Shown in pieces: positions 9,206 through 16,950 of a DNA stretch of 64,000 nt (positions within the stretch are counted from its first letter, which is position 1; the number at the start of each line of letters is the position of its first letter). The stretch is from CAMLFJ01 sp040902305 (GTDB lineage: Bacteria > Methylomirabilota > Methylomirabilia > Rokubacteriales > CSP1-6): the NCBI GenBank assembly GCA_040902305.1, contig JBBDXN010000111.1, positions 35,828 to 99,827 of the forward strand. Direction: 5' to 3'. The notes beneath the pieces were generated by a model that was given only the letters and a program-made list of their open reading frames with translations, was not told the origin of the DNA and did not search any database. The translations under genes and the position numbers were made by a program.

Positions 9206-10036
9206 GTGTACACTACGCAGCTGCTCGACGTCGTCACGACGGCCGGCGTGCTGTACATCGTGGCGGTCGGCCTTCTCGTCGTTTACGGGGTCCTCAAGAT
9301 CATCAACCTCGCCCACGGGGCGTTCCTCGCCATGGGCGCCTATGCGGGGGTCCTCACGACCTGGGCCGGCTGGAACCCCTGGACGGCGCTGCTTCTGGCG
9401 GTGGTCATGGGCGTGGCAGTCGCGGCGCTGGTCGAGTGGCGGGTCCTGCGCGCGCTCTACGCGCGGCCGCTCGATACGATCCTCGCCACCTGGGGCCTCA
9501 ACATCATCGTCGTGCAGATCCTCACGCTCTACTTCGGGCGCGAGATCCACTTCGCCGAGAGCGCGATCGCGCAGCCGATCAGCGTGGCCGGCGTGACCTA
9601 CTCCCAGTACCGGCTCGTCCTCCTCCTGATCGCGGTGGCCCTCGGCGTCCTCGTCTGGCTCGTGATGCAAGGGACGCAGATCGGGGTCGTCGCCCAGGCT
9701 GTGATCATGAACGAGGAGTTGGCGCAGGCGCTGGGCATCAACACGCGGCTCGTCCGGTTCGTCACCTTCTGCCTCGGCGCGGGCCTGGCGAGCCTGGCCG
9801 GCGCCCTCCTCACCCCACTCGTGAGCGTGCACCCCAACCTCGGCGTCCCGTGGCTCATCAACGCGTTCATGCTCGTCCTGGTGGCGGGGGTGTCGCTCGG
9901 CAACCTCGCGCTCGCCGCGCTGGTCCTGGGCGGCGCGCAGGTTCTGGTCAGCTCATACGGGAACCCGGTCCTCGGCAGCCTCACCATCGTCATCCTCGCC
10001 GTCATCATCCTTCGGTTCCGGACGATCACAATCTAA
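9206..10036 (+). CDS. livH: LivH-type ABC transporter permease
   Basis: Integral membrane permease (276 aa), second translocation subunit of the importer. It begins with GTG preceded by GGGGGAGG and has about eight hydrophobic segments. LivH hallmarks are GLLVVYGVLKIINLAHGAFLAMG, EWRVLRALYARPLDTILATWGLN and the EAA-like cytoplasmic loop with NEELAQALGIN. It closes the five-function transporter cluster (permease-ATPase fusion, ATPase, binding protein, permease). No terminator hairpin is evident downstream; the next 220 bases hold only gene debris. Confidence 0.93.
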   Translation: MYTTQLLDVVTTAGVLYIVAVGLLVVYGVLKIINLAHGAFLAMGAYAGVLTTWAGWNPWTALLLAVVMGVAVAALVEWRVLRALYARPLDTILATWGLNIIVVQILTLYFGREIHFAESAIAQPISVAGVTYSQYRLVLLLIAVALGVLVWLVMQGTQIGVVAQAVIMNEELAQALGINTRLVRFVTFCLGAGLASLAGALLTPLVSVHPNLGVPWLINAFMLVLVAGVSLGNLALAALVLGGAQVLVSSYGNPVLGSLTIVILAVIILRFRTITI

Positions 10037-10054
10037 GGGACGAGCCGTTACGGG

Positions 10055-10258
10055 GAGCCCTTGGGGACGCGCGCGGGAAGGATTTGTACATCGGGGTCGA
10101 GATCGTGGAGGATTCGATTGGCCGGGAGCGCGACAACGCGATGATGCATCGCATCCGGTGGAATGCCCTCGAGGAAGGTCTGCTGATCGCCGGATCGAAG
10201 CGGCTCGGGCTCACCGCGCTCCACTCGATGCAGAGTCTACTTCTGCGATCCGCATAGT
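10055..10258 (+). pseudogene. Fragment resembling the C-terminus of a class III aminotransferase
   Basis: An open stretch reads GDARGKDLYIGVEIVEDSIG, then a charged helix and EEGLLIAGSKRLG, ending at a TAG. The RGKxLYIGVEIV...RERD...EGLLI arrangement resembles the last 70 residues of class III (acetylornithine-type) aminotransferases. There is no start and the catalytic lysine region is missing. It lies between livH and broken transposases, so it is probably debris from a rearrangement. The similarity is modest and could be coincidental. Confidence 0.35.
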
Positions 10259-10264
10259 CCATGG

Positions 10265-10414
10265 TCAACTGGTCGTCGCAACACTGCCCGTGTGAGCCAA
10301 TTGTAGAACCTCATCGAGCGCCTCGGCCGGTGTTCGCCAGCCGAGGGTCTTTCGCGGCCTGGTGTTGAGGGCGAGGGCTACGGCCGCGAGGGCGTCGGCG
10401 TCGTGTACGCTCAG
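10265..10414 (-). pseudogene. IS30-family transposase, C-terminal piece (inverted relative to its upstream part)
   Basis: The minus strand encodes about 49 residues, LSVHDADALAAVAL, then LNTRPRKTLGWRTPAEALDE and a tail ending in SVATTS, which is the C-terminus of IS30 transposases, including the natural stop. The residues that should precede it lie on the opposite strand immediately to the right (10405-10485). The IS30 copy has therefore been broken by an inversion whose joint is at about 10410-10418. The catalytic DDE domain is absent. Confidence 0.8.
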
Positions 10415-10485
10415 GTTGGCAGCGCGGCACGAATGAGAACACCAATGGGCTGCTACGCCAGTACTTTCCGAAGGGCACCGAACTC
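10405..10485 (+). pseudogene. IS30-family transposase, internal piece
   Basis: In the frame of 10432 the plus strand reads WQRGTNENTNGLLRQYFPKG then TEL. This is the highly conserved segment that normally directly precedes LSxxxADDLAAVALxLNTRPRKTLGW in IS30 transposases; that continuation is on the minus strand at 10265-10414. NEN includes the last acidic residue of the DDE triad. The piece ends abruptly at an IS3-family fragment, so it is one half of a rearranged element. Confidence 0.8.
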
Positions 10486-10759
10486 GGAGGCCGGCATCGA
10501 GCCGTCGGTCGGCAGCACCGGCGACTCGTACGACAATGCGCTGGCGGAGACCGTGATCGGGTTGTTCAAGACCGGAGAGATCCATCGTCGAGGGCCGTGG
10601 AAGGGGCTCGAGGACGTCGAGTTCGCGGCCCTCGAGTGGGTCGCGTGGTACAACGGCAGCCGCCTCCTCGAACCGCTCGGCTACGTTCCGCCGACCGAGT
10701 TCGAGCAGGCCTACCATGACCGTCAGGCCGCTCCAGTCGGCATGGCGGTTCCCACGTAA
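10486..10759 (+). pseudogene. IS3-family transposase OrfB, C-terminal fragment
   Basis: About 90 residues match the end of the IS3-type rve integrase core: EAGIEPSVGSTGDSYDNALA, ETVIGLFKTGEI, the HRRGPWKGLEDVEFAALEWV helix, WYNGSRLLEPLGYVPPTEFE. The final catalytic Glu region (DSYDNALAE) is kept but the HTH protein and the first two catalytic Asp residues are missing. It joins the IS30 fragment without spacer, so one element inserted into or recombined with the other. Confidence 0.85.
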
Positions 10760-11162
10760 CGAGCTCTCCTGGAAAGCCGGGGCGGTTCAAAACCAGTGTC
10801 ACGGGATCGGCTGGTCAGACAGGCCCGTCGGTGGGGAGTCCCGGTCACAGTGTATGAACGACACGTCCGCGACTTCTGTGGACTCGCACCTGCCAAGGCC
10901 AATGCTGAGGGCCTCAGGAGATTCGGGGCCAATCTCAGAACGAACAGCAAGATCCGGGGAGGACCCGAGAAGCTGCGAAAGCTCCTTTCTTGAAGCGTCG
11001 ACCTCGTCAATGAAGACGGACTAACCGAAACTTGCGGATCCTATAGCCAGAGTCTGCAAGTTCCTTCAGAGATGAGCAGGCGGAAAGCTGCAAGGCACGA
11101 GCCCACAATAACGCCGCTTTCCGGTGAGGGAGATTCCGGACGACAAGAATGCCCGACCTTCC
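10760..11162. other. Non-coding debris downstream of the IS remnants
   Basis: No recognisable gene is seen. One frame (10796-10993) could encode a basic 65-residue peptide starting MSRDRLVRQARRWGVPVTVY, with no ribosome site and no known family; it may be a fragment of something transferred with the IS elements. The rest has no open frame with coding character. The region ends at the promoter of the next small gene. Confidence 0.3.
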
Positions 11163-11193
11163 TTGACATCGTATTGAGTGGCCGGTAAGCTCG
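11163..11193 (+). promoter_or_regulatory. Sigma-70-like promoter of metal module A
   Basis: TTGACA, a 17-base spacer and TAAGCT, ending about 7 bases before the ATG of the small secreted protein. The -35 is a perfect consensus. The expected transcription start falls at or a few bases before the start codon, so the mRNA would be almost leaderless. The same architecture recurs before the small secreted genes of modules B and C. Coordinates are accurate to about 2 bases. Confidence 0.6.
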
Positions 11194-11199
11194 CTTTCG

Positions 11200-11568
11200 A
11201 TGCATGACTTTGTCGCGTGGATTTCGGCACGCGGTTGGATGCTCCCCGTTCTGGTCCTGCTTCTTGTTCTGGGACACGCGTGTGAGCTGCCGGCGTATGC
11301 CGACCTTGTGGGCACCCCTCCCACGCCCGAGGATTCTCACCACGCGGGTGATGGCCACCACGCTGATGAGCAAGCGCTCTCCTGCGATGCGACTAGCGCT
11401 ACAGCGAGCCCGGGCCAGCCCCAGGTGGCTGCGGCGCCCGAGCTATCGGTGGTGTTGCCGGTCTACGAACCAGAACCTACTCGGACGGTTGCCCGATCTT
11501 TCGAAGGTCCTGCGAGGTTCGCGGTTCGACCACCGCTCTTCCTGCTGCACGCATCCCTCCTGATCTAG
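11200..11568 (+). CDS. Small secreted His-containing protein heading metal module A
   Basis: 122 residues: an N-terminal hydrophobic signal segment (residues 13-30, ending HACELPAYA), then a flexible mature part with a His/Asp patch (SHHAGDGHHADE), one Cys and a C-terminus with PPLFLLHASLL. No known family is recognised. It follows a strong near-leaderless promoter and precedes the cytochrome c-CusF gene by about 100 bases. Analogous small secreted proteins with a PP-x-LL type tail open modules B (17839) and C (29644). The His patch suggests metal binding; role as a sensor, chaperone or leader is speculative. Confidence 0.65.
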   Translation: MHDFVAWISARGWMLPVLVLLLVLGHACELPAYADLVGTPPTPEDSHHAGDGHHADEQALSCDATSATASPGQPQVAAAPELSVVLPVYEPEPTRTVARSFEGPARFAVRPPLFLLHASLLI

Positions 11569-11666
11569 TCGCTCCCGCTTCCTAGTCTCGCTACGCGCTG
11601 ACCTGGGAGTCTGTCTCCGGGCTCAGTCTCCCTTGCGTAGTCCATCTAGCGAACAGGAGGGACCTT

Positions 11667-12464
11667 GTGACTCGCACACGAATCCTCGTCGTCATTGGCA
11701 CGCTCGGGCTCGTACTCTCCGTCTTGTTACTTGCCCGCATTCCAGTCGGCGGCGCTCAGGCGCAGGCGCCGCCCGCGAAGGCCCCCGGGACCGCCGGGCA
11801 TACCCACAAGCCCGGGAGCCCCCAGCACGACCACGACCATCCGCCGGTCCCCGCTGCGTACGCCAATACTCAGATTCCAACGAATGTCTGGACAGATCCG
11901 AAGATGCTCGCCAAGGGCAAGGAGATCTTCACCGCCAAGTGCGCGCTCTGCCATGGAGAGAAGGGAGACGGGAAGGGGCCCGGCTCGGTGAACCTGCCGC
12001 TGAAGCCGGCCGACCTCACCGACGCCAAGATGGTCGCGGAGATGCCGGGGAACTTCTGGGTCTGGCGAGTCAGCGAGGGCGGTCTGGTCGAGCCGTTCAG
12101 GTCGAAGGGCTCCACCATGCCGGCCTGGAAGGGCGAGCTGTCGATGCAAGACCGGTGGGCGGTGATCGCCTATGCCCACACGCTGTCCGGCCACCGCGGC
12201 CCGCACGACGCCAGCCAGCATCCGGAGTTGAAGCCCAAGCCAAAGTTCGTGACCGGCGAGGGCACCGTCGTCGCCCTGCGTCCCGACAAGCAGCAGATCG
12301 TCGTGGAGCACGGGGAGATCAAGCACTTCATGGAGGCGATGACGATGGGTTACAAGATCGCGCCGCTCTCGCTGCTCGAGCGGGTCAAGCCCGGAGACAA
12401 GGTGCGCTTCACCATCGACACCGACGCCCGTGCCATCACCAAGATCGACCGGGTGGCCGACTGA
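11667..12464 (+). CDS. Cytochrome c fused to a CusF-like copper-binding domain
   Basis: Exported 265-aa protein. A signal/anchor covers residues 1-33, followed by a His-rich linker (HTHKPG, HDHDHPP). A class I cytochrome c domain has the haem site C92-A-L-C95-H96 and probable axial Met151 in STMPAW. The C-terminal CusF-type OB fold has the copper Met ligands in HFMEAMTMGY (Met222, 225, 227). CusF carries Cu(I)/Ag(I) in the periplasm; coupling it to a haem domain suggests redox of copper or electron delivery to the multicopper oxidase three genes downstream. The start is GTG with AGGAGGG upstream. The stop overlaps the next start (TGATG). Confidence 0.9.
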   Translation: MTRTRILVVIGTLGLVLSVLLLARIPVGGAQAQAPPAKAPGTAGHTHKPGSPQHDHDHPPVPAAYANTQIPTNVWTDPKMLAKGKEIFTAKCALCHGEKGDGKGPGSVNLPLKPADLTDAKMVAEMPGNFWVWRVSEGGLVEPFRSKGSTMPAWKGELSMQDRWAVIAYAHTLSGHRGPHDASQHPELKPKPKFVTGEGTVVALRPDKQQIVVEHGEIKHFMEAMTMGYKIAPLSLLERVKPGDKVRFTIDTDARAITKIDRVAD

Positions 12465-12916
12465 TGTGGCGGCTGGCTGTCGCGTCGCTGATGCTGACGG
12501 GATGCGCGAGCTATGCGCTGGCGCCGCTGGCCGCCAACCACCCGGCGCATCCGGAGGCACCCGCCACGCCCGAGCCGGCTCCCTCCCAGACGCTCGCGTA
12601 CTCGCGGGCGGATATCCCGTCGGTCCAGCCGGTCTCACCCGTCACGGCGGCGCCGCACGAAGGACATGGCTCACGCCCGAGCGAGGCGGGCGGGGCGCCG
12701 ACCGTCGTCGGGGAGGGAGAGGTCATCGCCACGGTTCCGAATGCGAGCCAGATCGTCGTGGAGCACGGCGAGATCAAGGGATTCATGGAAGCGATGACCA
12801 TGGGCTATCGGGTCGATCCGGCCTCGCTGCTCGCGGGATTGAAGCAGGGGGACAAGGTCCGTTTCACGATCGACGTGCAGCGCCGGGCGATCGTCGGCAT
12901 TGAAAAGCTGCAATGA
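12464..12916 (+). CDS. CusF-domain copper-binding lipoprotein
   Basis: 150-aa lipoprotein: signal with lipobox LMLTGC (Cys about residue 13), a Pro/Ala-rich linker of about 60 residues containing HEGHGS, then a CusF domain with GFMEAMTMGY and a KVRFTID strand. The domain is nearly identical in its core to the one at the end of the preceding cytochrome fusion, which points to duplication. It is coupled upstream (TGATG) and downstream (ATGA with the outer-membrane factor). It is likely a membrane-tethered periplasmic copper chaperone handing metal to an efflux or oxidase system. Confidence 0.88.
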   Translation: MWRLAVASLMLTGCASYALAPLAANHPAHPEAPATPEPAPSQTLAYSRADIPSVQPVSPVTAAPHEGHGSRPSEAGGAPTVVGEGEVIATVPNASQIVVEHGEIKGFMEAMTMGYRVDPASLLAGLKQGDKVRFTIDVQRRAIVGIEKLQ

Positions 12917-14352
12917 AGAGGAACGGGGGCCAACGGATGGCGAGGGCGAGGATCGGCTGGCTGTGTTGTCTGCTTGTCGGGCTGACCGGCTGCGCCGCGG
13001 TGAACCTCAACGCCGGGTTCTCCGAGGTCGGCGCGGTGGTCGAGGAGCGCGGCGCGTCGAAGATCGTGTGGAACCGGGGCACGGATCTGGACCACGAGGC
13101 CGCGGAGAAGCTTCAGGGTCTGCTGGGGAAGAGATTCACCGCTGACGATGCAGTGCAGATCGCGATGCTGAACAATCGGGACCTGCAGGCCATCTACTCC
13201 GACCTCGGGCTGGCCCAGGCCGATCTGGTCCAAGCCGGGCTCTTCCGGAATCCGATCCTCGACGCCGCCGTGCTGTTTCCGCTGTCGGGGGTTCGACCCG
13301 ATCTGCAGCTCACCGTGGTCATCAGCTTCCTGGACGCGCTCTACGTCCCGCTGCGCAAACGGGTGGCCGCTGCCCGGTTCGAGGAAGCGAAGCTGCGGGT
13401 CACCGGGGCCGTGCTCGATCTCGCCGCGCAGGTTCGGAGCGCCTTCTACGAGCATCAGGCGAACGAGCAGATGGTGGAGCTGCGGCAGACGATCGTCCAG
13501 GCACTCGTCGCCGCGTGGGAGGTGAGCCGGCGGCTGCACGAGGCGGGGAACGTCACGGATCTCGACCTGGCACGGGATCGCGCGGCGGCAGAGACATCGA
13601 AACTCGCGCTCAGATCCGCCGAGACCGCGGTACGCCAGAGCCGCGAGCGTCTCAACGACCTGATGGGGACCTGGGGGGAGCAAACCACCTGGGAGATCGA
13701 CGGGCGCTTGCCCGATGTCCCCGCCGAGCCCTTGCCGCAGACCGGTATCGAGCGGATCGCGCTCTCTCGCAGCATCGACCTGTCGCAGGCCAGGCAGCGG
13801 ATCATCACGGCAGGCCAGCAGCTAGGCTATGACCGAGCGACGGCCTTCATCCCGGAGACGGAGGCGGGTGTGGAGGCGGAGAGGGGAGAGGGCTGGAAGG
13901 TAGGTCCGGTGTTCTCCGTTCCAATCCCACTGTTCGACCAGGGGCAAGCGAGAGTGGGCCGAGCCGCGGTGGAGCTGCGGCGCGCCCAGCAGGAATACTA
14001 CGCCACGGCCGTGCGGGTCCGCGCCACCGCGCGGGCGCTGCGTGACCGCATGCTCGGCGCCCGGGACCGGGCCCTCTACTACCGCGACATCCTGCTCCCG
14101 CTGCAGGAGCGGATCGTCAACGAGGCGCAGCTGCAGTACAACGCCATGCAGATCGGCATCTTTCATCTCCTGCGGGACCGCGAGCGGCAGATCGAGACCG
14201 GTGTCGCCTATGTCGAAACACTGCGGGAGTACTGGCTGGCGCGGACCGACCTGATGCAGCTCTCGAGCGGGCGGCTGCCGGGGTCGAACGGCATCCGGCG
14301 GGGCGGAGAGGGTGGGAAAGCAACCATGAAGGAGGGTGGGAATGGCCACTAG
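12913..14352 (+). CDS. TolC/CusC-like outer membrane efflux lipoprotein
   Basis: 479-aa outer membrane factor: signal peptide with lipobox LTGC, then two outer-efflux repeats made of long amphipathic helices (AQADLVQAGLFRNPILDAAV; a second around EAGVEAERGEGWKVGPVFSV). N-terminal lipidation is typical of CusC-type proteins. It forms the exit duct for tripartite pumps; no inner-membrane pump is encoded in module A, so it may pair with the RND pump of module C. The ATG overlaps the CusF lipoprotein stop (ATGA), and the multicopper oxidase start lies within its last codons. Confidence 0.88.
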   Translation: MKRNGGQRMARARIGWLCCLLVGLTGCAAVNLNAGFSEVGAVVEERGASKIVWNRGTDLDHEAAEKLQGLLGKRFTADDAVQIAMLNNRDLQAIYSDLGLAQADLVQAGLFRNPILDAAVLFPLSGVRPDLQLTVVISFLDALYVPLRKRVAAARFEEAKLRVTGAVLDLAAQVRSAFYEHQANEQMVELRQTIVQALVAAWEVSRRLHEAGNVTDLDLARDRAAAETSKLALRSAETAVRQSRERLNDLMGTWGEQTTWEIDGRLPDVPAEPLPQTGIERIALSRSIDLSQARQRIITAGQQLGYDRATAFIPETEAGVEAERGEGWKVGPVFSVPIPLFDQGQARVGRAAVELRRAQQEYYATAVRVRATARALRDRMLGARDRALYYRDILLPLQERIVNEAQLQYNAMQIGIFHLLRDRERQIETGVAYVETLREYWLARTDLMQLSSGRLPGSNGIRRGGEGGKATMKEGGNGH

Positions 14353-15724
14353 GTTCTCGCGACGGCAGATGTTGAGTGCTGGTGCGGCGTCCCTCGCGGG
14401 CGGGATCGTATGGCCAAAGGAAGGCCACGCGAAACAGCATGAAGGCTCGGGTCCGCCGACGGGCCAGCGCGGGCGCCCGTACTGGGAGAAGAGCTACAGC
14501 GGAGGTCGGGTCGATGCGGCCCCACTGCCGCCGGGGCTGCCGGGGGATCACTACAAGCCGGTGGTCGTACCGAACGGAGGCGCGCTGCCCTTCAAGGTGG
14601 TGGATGGGGCGAAGGTATTTCACCTCGTCGTCGAGGAGGTCGACCACGCCTTCGACTCGGGCCTGCGGGCCAAGTGCTGGGGGTACAACGGCCGGGTGAA
14701 CAGCACGGTGATCGAGGCGGTGGAGGGCGAGCGGATCCGGATCTACGTGACGAATCACCTGTCGGTGGCGACCTCGGTCCACTGGCATGGCCTGTATCTC
14801 CCCAACGGGATGGACGGGGTGGGGGGGCTGACGCAGCCGTACATCAAGGCCGGGGAAACCGCGAAGTACGAGTGGACGCTGCGCCAGTACGGGAGCTTCA
14901 TGTTCCACGCCCACCACGACGAGATGACCCAGATGGGCATGGGGCTGATCGGCATGTTCGTCGTGCACCCGAGGAAGCCATCAGCCGACTATCGCGTGGA
15001 CCGGGACTTCTCCCTCATGATCAGCGAGTGGTCGGTGAAGGCGGGCACGTCCCGCCCGAACACGCTGGAGATGACCGACTTCAACGTCTTGACGATCAAC
15101 GGCAAAGTATTCCCGTCGACGGCGCCGCTGATCTGCAAGACCGGAGACCGAGTACGCCTTCGCCTCGGCAACCTGGGCGCGACGGACCACCATCCGATGC
15201 ACATCCACGGCTATCATTTCCGCATCACCGCGACCGACGGCGAGGATATCCCGCTGACGGCGCAGTGGCCGGAGACGACCGTCCTGGTGGCGGTGGGGCA
15301 GACCCGCAACATCGAATTTATTGCCGATGCCCCCGGCGACTGGGCTTTCCACTGCCACATGACGCACCACGTCATGAACCAGATGGGCCACGAGTTTCCG
15401 AACATGGTCGGTGTCAAGCCCGACGGTCTGGATGAGAAGATTCGCCCGCTCCTTCCGGCCTACATGACCCACGGTCACACCGGGATGGACATGGGCAAGA
15501 TGGCCGAAGTCATGCCATACCCCCGGAATACCATCTCGATGAAGGGCGCCACCGGACCGTTCGGGGACTATATCTCAATGGGCGGCCTGTTCACGATCGT
15601 CAAGGTCCGGGATCGCTTGCAGAGCTACGACGAGGATCCCGGATGGTACCAACACCCGCCAGGGACCGTGGCGGTCAAGGCCAGTGAAGCGGAGCTCGCG
15701 CGGGATGGGATCACCGTGCCTTGA
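14342..15724 (+). CDS. Multicopper oxidase (CopA/laccase-like), Tat-exported
   Basis: 460-aa periplasmic multicopper oxidase. The N-terminal RRQML is a twin-arginine signal. The four copper motifs are present: HWHGLYLP, HAHHDEM, HPMHIHGYHF and the C-terminal HCHMTHHVMNQM with the type 1 Cys. A Met/His-rich tail segment (HGHTGMDMGKM) is typical of cuprous oxidases. It would oxidise Cu(I) to less toxic Cu(II). The ATG at 14342 follows AAGGAGGGTGGG, inside the end of the outer-membrane factor gene. The MerR regulator and its promoter follow immediately, suggesting copper control. Confidence 0.93.
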   Translation: MATRFSRRQMLSAGAASLAGGIVWPKEGHAKQHEGSGPPTGQRGRPYWEKSYSGGRVDAAPLPPGLPGDHYKPVVVPNGGALPFKVVDGAKVFHLVVEEVDHAFDSGLRAKCWGYNGRVNSTVIEAVEGERIRIYVTNHLSVATSVHWHGLYLPNGMDGVGGLTQPYIKAGETAKYEWTLRQYGSFMFHAHHDEMTQMGMGLIGMFVVHPRKPSADYRVDRDFSLMISEWSVKAGTSRPNTLEMTDFNVLTINGKVFPSTAPLICKTGDRVRLRLGNLGATDHHPMHIHGYHFRITATDGEDIPLTAQWPETTVLVAVGQTRNIEFIADAPGDWAFHCHMTHHVMNQMGHEFPNMVGVKPDGLDEKIRPLLPAYMTHGHTGMDMGKMAEVMPYPRNTISMKGATGPFGDYISMGGLFTIVKVRDRLQSYDEDPGWYQHPPGTVAVKASEAELARDGITVP

Positions 15725-15732
15725 CTTTCCGC

Positions 15733-15764
15733 TTGACCTTGCCCCAAGGGGAAAGGCTTAGGCT
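15733..15764 (+). promoter_or_regulatory. MerR-type operator/promoter with stretched spacer
   Basis: A -35 TTGACC (15733-15738) and -10 TAGGCT (15759-15764) are separated by 20 bases, and the dyad CCTTGCCCC-AA-GGGGAAAGG (15737-15756) lies between them. A 19-20 base spacer with an internal CCTT...AAGG dyad is the hallmark of metal-activated MerR/CueR promoters. The -10 ends only 6 bases before the regulator ATG, so the regulator would be autoregulated and its mRNA leaderless. Transcription runs into the small Cys protein. Confidence 0.8.
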
Positions 15765-15770
15765 TCTGGC

Positions 15771-16199
15771 ATGACGCGAGACGGCCTACTGATCGGTGAA
15801 GTCGCGGCAAAGAGTGGGGTGAGCCGGAAGGCCCTGCGCCTGTACGAGACGGCGGGCATCCTTCCACCCCCGCGCAGGACCGCCGCGGGTTATCGCACCT
15901 ACGGGCCAGAGACGCTGGCGCTCCTCGCCTTCGTGGCCCGAGCCCGGCGACTAGGCTTTCACCTCAACGAGATCACAGAAGTTGTGGGCATGAGGCGATC
16001 AGGGCGCTGCCCGTGCTCTCACGTTCTCGAGCTAGTGCGTCGAAAGATTGAAGATCTGGACCGGACGCTGACCGATCTGACCGACATGCGACGCGGGCTT
16101 CAGGGTCTGCTCAAAGCATCGACGCGTTCACGACGGCGCGGCGAGGCGGCGATTTGCCATCACATCGAGCGACTGACGCTCGTGAAAGGAAGGAGGTGA
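15771..16199 (+). CDS. MerR-family metal-responsive transcriptional regulator
   Basis: 142 aa. An N-terminal winged helix-turn-helix (IGEVAAKSGVSRKALRLYE) is followed by the dimerisation helix and a metal-binding region. Candidate ligands are Cys80 and Cys82 (GRCPCSH) and Cys129-His-His near the C-terminus. The early Cys resembles MerR/ZntR proteins for divalent ions more than CueR, whose two Cys are both late, so the metal is unresolved even though the neighbours are copper genes. It sits directly behind its own MerR-type promoter. MerR proteins activate by untwisting the long spacer. Confidence 0.9.
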   Translation: MTRDGLLIGEVAAKSGVSRKALRLYETAGILPPPRRTAAGYRTYGPETLALLAFVARARRLGFHLNEITEVVGMRRSGRCPCSHVLELVRRKIEDLDRTLTDLTDMRRGLQGLLKASTRSRRRGEAAICHHIERLTLVKGRR

Positions 16200-16205
16200 G
16201 AAGAA

Positions 16206-16379
16206 ATGGAGAATCGGAAGGTGCTGTTGTGCCCTGCTGGGTGCGGCGCGTGCCCGGAGGTCGAGTTCGCCGGGGAACAGGTCAAGGTTGGGGAGGCCGG
16301 GAACCTGGCGGTCCTGACGAAGGACGAATGGAACGTGCTCGTCGATCTGGTTCGGTCGGGCGAGCTGACGAAGGCCTAG
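16206..16379 (+). CDS. Small Cys-rich protein (CPAGCGACP)
   Basis: 57 residues, starting MENRKVLLC. A Cys cluster (CPAGCGACPEVEF, three Cys) is followed by a compact acidic helix region. It is preceded by a strong AAGGAGGTGAG ribosome site and lies 6 bases after the MerR regulator, so it is co-transcribed from the MerR-type promoter. The three clustered Cys suggest metal binding, perhaps a small chaperone or buffer for the sensed metal. No family is recognised. The coding frame ends just before a poly-G run and the assembly gap. Confidence 0.65.
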   Translation: MENRKVLLCPAGCGACPEVEFAGEQVKVGEAGNLAVLTKDEWNVLVDLVRSGELTKA

Positions 16380-16395
16380 AGGCGCGGTGGGGGGC

Positions 16396-16427
16396 GGGGG
16401 GGGGGGGGGGGGGGGGGNNNNNNNNNN
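16396..16427. other. Poly-G run and 10-N scaffold gap
   Basis: Twenty-two consecutive G residues run up to ten N at 16418-16427. Dark-cycle sequencers call G when signal is lost, so this is best read as low-quality contig end plus a scaffolding gap of unknown true size. Gene order across this point rests on read pairing only. Confidence 0.95.
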
Positions 16428-16541
16428 CGCTCGCAGTGGGCGAGCGGCTGACCCGACAAAACATCCTTGGACCACTCCTGGTGTCAAACCCGTTGGCTGA
16501 GTGAGGCCCAACCTCCTGCCGACCCTCAGGGCGCTGAGGAG

Positions 16542-16950
16542 TCAGCGCCGGAGCCGAAGGGCTGTGGCACTGCCTCCCTGCTTGGGCGGCGCCCCCAAAA
16601 ACAGCCGCAGACATTTCTCGCAACAGAACGCTAGCTCCCTTCGATGGAAATAACGAAGCAACACTTCGGCTACCGGCAGGAGTTGCTCTCTCACCGACTT
16701 TCGGCGATGGCGGAGCTCCTCGCCCGAGAGCCCGGCTGCCTGGAGGCCCTCGTGCACGTAGAAGTGGTCTCTTCCCCTCGTTCGGCTCGGGCGATTGCCT
16801 CCAGGGGGATCTGGCGCCGTTCGAGAAACTGGATCAGGCGGATGCGCTCGACATCTGTTCTGGCGAACCGCTCGTCTGCCTCGGAGCCGATGAGTGTGAG
16901 CGATCGCAGGTGGTGCAAGCGATAGAGCGGCTCTCCGGTAGCAGAGCTGA
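16542..16950 (-). pseudogene. Degraded fragment resembling an HTH/MerR-like regulator
   Basis: On the minus strand one frame reads PLYRLHHLRSLTLIG, DERFARTDVERIRLIQFLER and RQIPLEAIARAER, like a MerR-type winged helix followed by dimerisation helices, as in HTH proteins linked to cyclases. Near 16770 the sense passes to another frame (DHFYVHEGLQAAGLSGEELR, then RKSVREQLLPVAEVLLRYFH). There is no clean start or stop. It is probably a decayed regulator interrupted by a frameshift; family assignment is tentative. Confidence 0.3.
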
